DNA of 64,000 nt from CAVSVP01 sp963731125. Its GTDB lineage: Bacteria; Pseudomonadota; Gammaproteobacteria; Competibacterales; Competibacteraceae. The number at the start of each line of letters is the position of its first letter. Within the stretch, counting starts at the first letter, position 1. The notes below the pieces were generated by a model. The model was not told where the DNA came from, did not search any database, and worked only from the letters and a program-made list of their open reading frames with translations. A program made the translations under genes and the position numbers. The stretch is from the NCBI GenBank assembly GCA_963731125.1, contig CAVSVP010000007.1, forward strand, positions 868,001-932,000, written 5' to 3'. Shown here one piece after another: positions 62,197 through 64,000 of this stretch.

Positions 62197-63717
62197 ATGC
62201 CTAAGCGCATAGTAAGCAAAGCGGGAGTGGCTAGTGGTCATCCTTGCGTCACTCAGGTGGCCTGCGAAATATTATGCGCCGGCGGTAATGCCTTTGATGC
62301 TGCAGTGGCGGCCGGTTTTGCCTCCACCGTGGTGGAGCCGGCGTTGACCAGTCTCGGTGGCGGCGGTTTTCTCTTGGCGCGGACTGCCCAAGGGTATGCA
62401 ACGTTGTTCGATTTCTTTGTCGATAACCCCGGCCGTGGATTGGGAACAAACGTGCTGGAACCGCACTTTTTACCTATCATCGTACGATTCCCCGGCTCGG
62501 ACCAGACTTTTAACACGGGCCTTGGTTCGGCGGCCGTCCCCGGCACTTTACGTGGACTACTTTACGTGCACCGCCGCTTGGGCCGGTTGCCCTTGGGGCA
62601 GGTGCTCGATCCGGCCATCCATCTGGCTCGCGAAGGGCCAAGCCTTAATGCTTTTCAAGCTTACGTGCTTAATCTGCTGTATCCTATTATGACGCTAACT
62701 CCCTCCGGGCGCGCACTTTTTGAACCAAACGGGCATTATCTGGGCGAGGGAGATTCGTTAGCCAATCCGGAACTGGCGGCGTTTTTGGAAACTTTACCCC
62801 AACAGGGGGAGCGGGAGTTCTACGAGGGGGAAATCGCTCGCCGCATTGCTGACGATATGTGGCAAGGCCAGGGATTACTCACTGCGGCAGATTTGGCCGC
62901 CTATCGAGTCATCGAACGAGAACCGCTGAATATGGCTTATCGGGGTTGTCAGCTGCTGACAAACCCCCCTCCCTCTTTCGGAGGCGGACTGATTGCGCTC
63001 TCATTACAGCTGCTCGAGGCTTGGAATGTCGGCGCGCTGGATTTTGGCTCAGCGACTCATCTGGCATTGCTGGTAGCTGTTATGGTAGAAGTGGATCGGT
63101 GGCGCGCTCAGGGTTATCTTGTTCCTAACGATCTCGCTGATGCCGAGATTGCCGCGGGCGTGGCGCGCATACGGACAGCCTCTGGAGGGACTACTCACGT
63201 CAGTGTATGTGATGCCGACGGTAACGCTGCCAGCATGACTACCTCCAATGGTGAAGGTTCCGGCTATATCGTGCCCGGTACAGGTATTATGCTCAATAAT
63301 ATGCTGGGCGAGGACGATCTCCATCCGCAAGGATTTCATGCTAACGCCTCAGGGGGACGGGTGGCGTCAATGATGTCGCCCTCGCTGCTGCTACGCGATA
63401 ACAGAGTGCAGCTGGTTTTGGGGAGTGGCGGAAGCAAACGCATTCGTACCGCATTATTGCAAGTGATTAGCAATGTGATTGATTTTAAGATGTCTTTGCA
63501 GGACGCTGTCGTGGCGTCTCGTATTCACTGGGACGGCAGTTGCGTGCAAGTAGAGTCCGGCTTGACAACGACGGCTCTGGCGGAGTTGCAACAGCGTTGG
63601 GCCATTAATGCGTGGTCTGTAAAAGACGTTTACTTTGGTGGCGTCCATGCCGTTTCTCCGCAAGGTGAGAGTGCTGGTGATCCGAGACGGGGAGGGGACG
63701 CTGTTACGCTTGATTAG
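62197..63717 (+). CDS. ggt: Gamma-glutamyltransferase family protein (cytoplasmic type)
   Basis: An N-terminal nucleophile hydrolase acting on glutathione or gamma-glutamyl compounds. 506 residues from ATG 62197 (MPKRIVSKAGVASGHPCVTQ) without a signal peptide, unlike the periplasmic E. coli enzyme. The autocleavage/nucleophile Thr is in SGGTTHVSVCDADGNAASMT, followed by SGYIVPGTGIMLNNMLGEDD; GGSKRIRTALLQV is near the end. The short small subunit and missing secretion signal suggest a subgroup whose substrate may differ from glutathione. It starts 18 nt after rhlB. Confidence 0.85.
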   Translation: MPKRIVSKAGVASGHPCVTQVACEILCAGGNAFDAAVAAGFASTVVEPALTSLGGGGFLLARTAQGYATLFDFFVDNPGRGLGTNVLEPHFLPIIVRFPGSDQTFNTGLGSAAVPGTLRGLLYVHRRLGRLPLGQVLDPAIHLAREGPSLNAFQAYVLNLLYPIMTLTPSGRALFEPNGHYLGEGDSLANPELAAFLETLPQQGEREFYEGEIARRIADDMWQGQGLLTAADLAAYRVIEREPLNMAYRGCQLLTNPPPSFGGGLIALSLQLLEAWNVGALDFGSATHLALLVAVMVEVDRWRAQGYLVPNDLADAEIAAGVARIRTASGGTTHVSVCDADGNAASMTTSNGEGSGYIVPGTGIMLNNMLGEDDLHPQGFHANASGGRVASMMSPSLLLRDNRVQLVLGSGGSKRIRTALLQVISNVIDFKMSLQDAVVASRIHWDGSCVQVESGLTTTALAELQQRWAINAWSVKDVYFGGVHAVSPQGESAGDPRRGGDAVTLD

Positions 63718-63719
63718 TT

Positions 63720-64000
63720 TTATCGGGGCAAATCTTCCGGCATCACGACAGGCTGCGCTAGCCAAGCCGCAAAGCGTTTATCCATGGCAACCCGGTTTTG
63801 AGTCCACCACTGGTAATCGCTGCGCAGGGCATTTTTGAAATTCTCCGGCGTCGTAGGCAGATAGGGTTTAACTTTTTCCGACACCAGCGCCATGGAGGAT
63901 CTGCGGGCCGGGCCATAAGGAATATATTTAGCCTGTTCGGCTAATGGCTGGGTGCTGGTAGAGAATTTCACAAAAGCAAACGCCTCTTCAAAGTTCGGAG
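63720..64000 (-). CDS. PotD/PotF-type ABC substrate-binding protein, C-terminal end (cut by window)
   Basis: The minus-strand frame is open to the window edge: ...PNFEEAFAFVKFSTSTQPLA, then KYIPYGPARRSSMALVSEKV and YQWWTQNRVAMDKRFAAWLA. This is the C-terminal part of COG0687-type periplasmic proteins that bind polyamines or similar compounds: the YGPxR segment and W-W-x4-R-x8-F-x2-W-L end are characteristic. Only the last 93 residues are seen; the transporter genes would lie outside. It is convergent with ggt, 2 nt apart. Confidence 0.8.
   Translation of the reverse strand, partial: PNFEEAFAFVKFSTSTQPLAEQAKYIPYGPARRSSMALVSEKVKPYLPTTPENFKNALRSDYQWWTQNRVAMDKRFAAWLAQPVVMPEDLPR

Noticed and set aside
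1..64000. CRISPR arrays, tRNA or rRNA genes
   Set aside because: No regularly spaced repeats, cloverleaf or rRNA-like segments were recognised on either strand by eye; a tRNAscan-SE and CRISPR finder run would be decisive.

Overview
The window is a 64 kb stretch of a gammaproteobacterial chromosome. Four conserved gene neighbourhoods support this: zapA-6S RNA-fau beside ygfB-pepP-ubiH-ubiI; gmk-rpoZ-spoT-ridA beside yicC and rph-rdgB-hemW; coaBC-dut-argB; and rhlB divergent from trxA-rho. An operon of the crtN-aldehyde dehydrogenase-second crtN type, known from Methylomonas-like methanotrophs, suggests a Methylococcales- or Chromatiales-like organism. That placement is inference; no 16S rRNA or methane/ammonia oxidation gene is present.

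Layout. 1-2600: a PAS-type sensor kinase gene broken by a 107-bp TA-flanked inverted-repeat element (MITE-like), a transposase remnant and an orphan modA. 2877-8382 (minus): 5-oxoprolinase, EVE protein, 5-formyl-THF cyclo-ligase, 6S RNA, zapA and a ZapB-like coiled-coil gene. 8499-12841 (plus): ygfB-pepP-ubiH-ubiI, where ubiH runs into ubiI without a stop and ubiI is frameshifted. 13037-21517: NAD-glutamate dehydrogenase (GDH2), purC, a CbiM-like membrane protein, a DjlA-like J protein and an FNR regulator. 22047-24587: coaBC-dut-argB, closed by a strong terminator. 24653-30951: accessory genes (secreted DUF4397 protein, orphan ParA, two glycosyltransferases, Sir2, transglutaminase). 31028-37697 (minus): a five-gene operon resembling the staphyloxanthin pathway, with two CrtN-family oxidoreductases, an aldehyde dehydrogenase, an acyltransferase and a membrane glycosyltransferase. 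37926-42296 (plus): a divergent RND efflux pair. 42345-42605: a small unknown gene. 42809-50069: ridA, spoT, rpoZ, gmk, yicC, rph, rdgB, hemW. 50208-54140: pssA and leuA, split by an IS630-type element. 54151-58679: type-4 uracil-DNA glycosylase, rimI, purH, a second short TA-flanked inverted-repeat element, purD. 58843-64000: rho, trxA, rhlB, gamma-glutamyltransferase and the end of a PotD-type binding protein.

How the genes work together. The carotenoid operon plausibly makes a glycosylated and acylated C30 carotenoid acid, but no C30 synthase (crtM or hpnCDE) is in the window. Gamma-glutamyltransferase, 5-oxoprolinase and GDH2 could together turn glutathione or gamma-glutamyl peptides into 2-oxoglutarate, although they are not in one operon. 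Small TA-target elements recur: a MITE in the kinase, a MITE between purH and purD, and a full IS630 between pssA and leuA. They have disrupted or separated otherwise conserved units. I found no tRNA, rRNA or CRISPR array. The most coherent specialised system is the C30 carotenoid operon with its divergent RND pump; the most clear-cut sequence discovery is the MITE insertion that can be undone on paper to restore the kinase reading frame.
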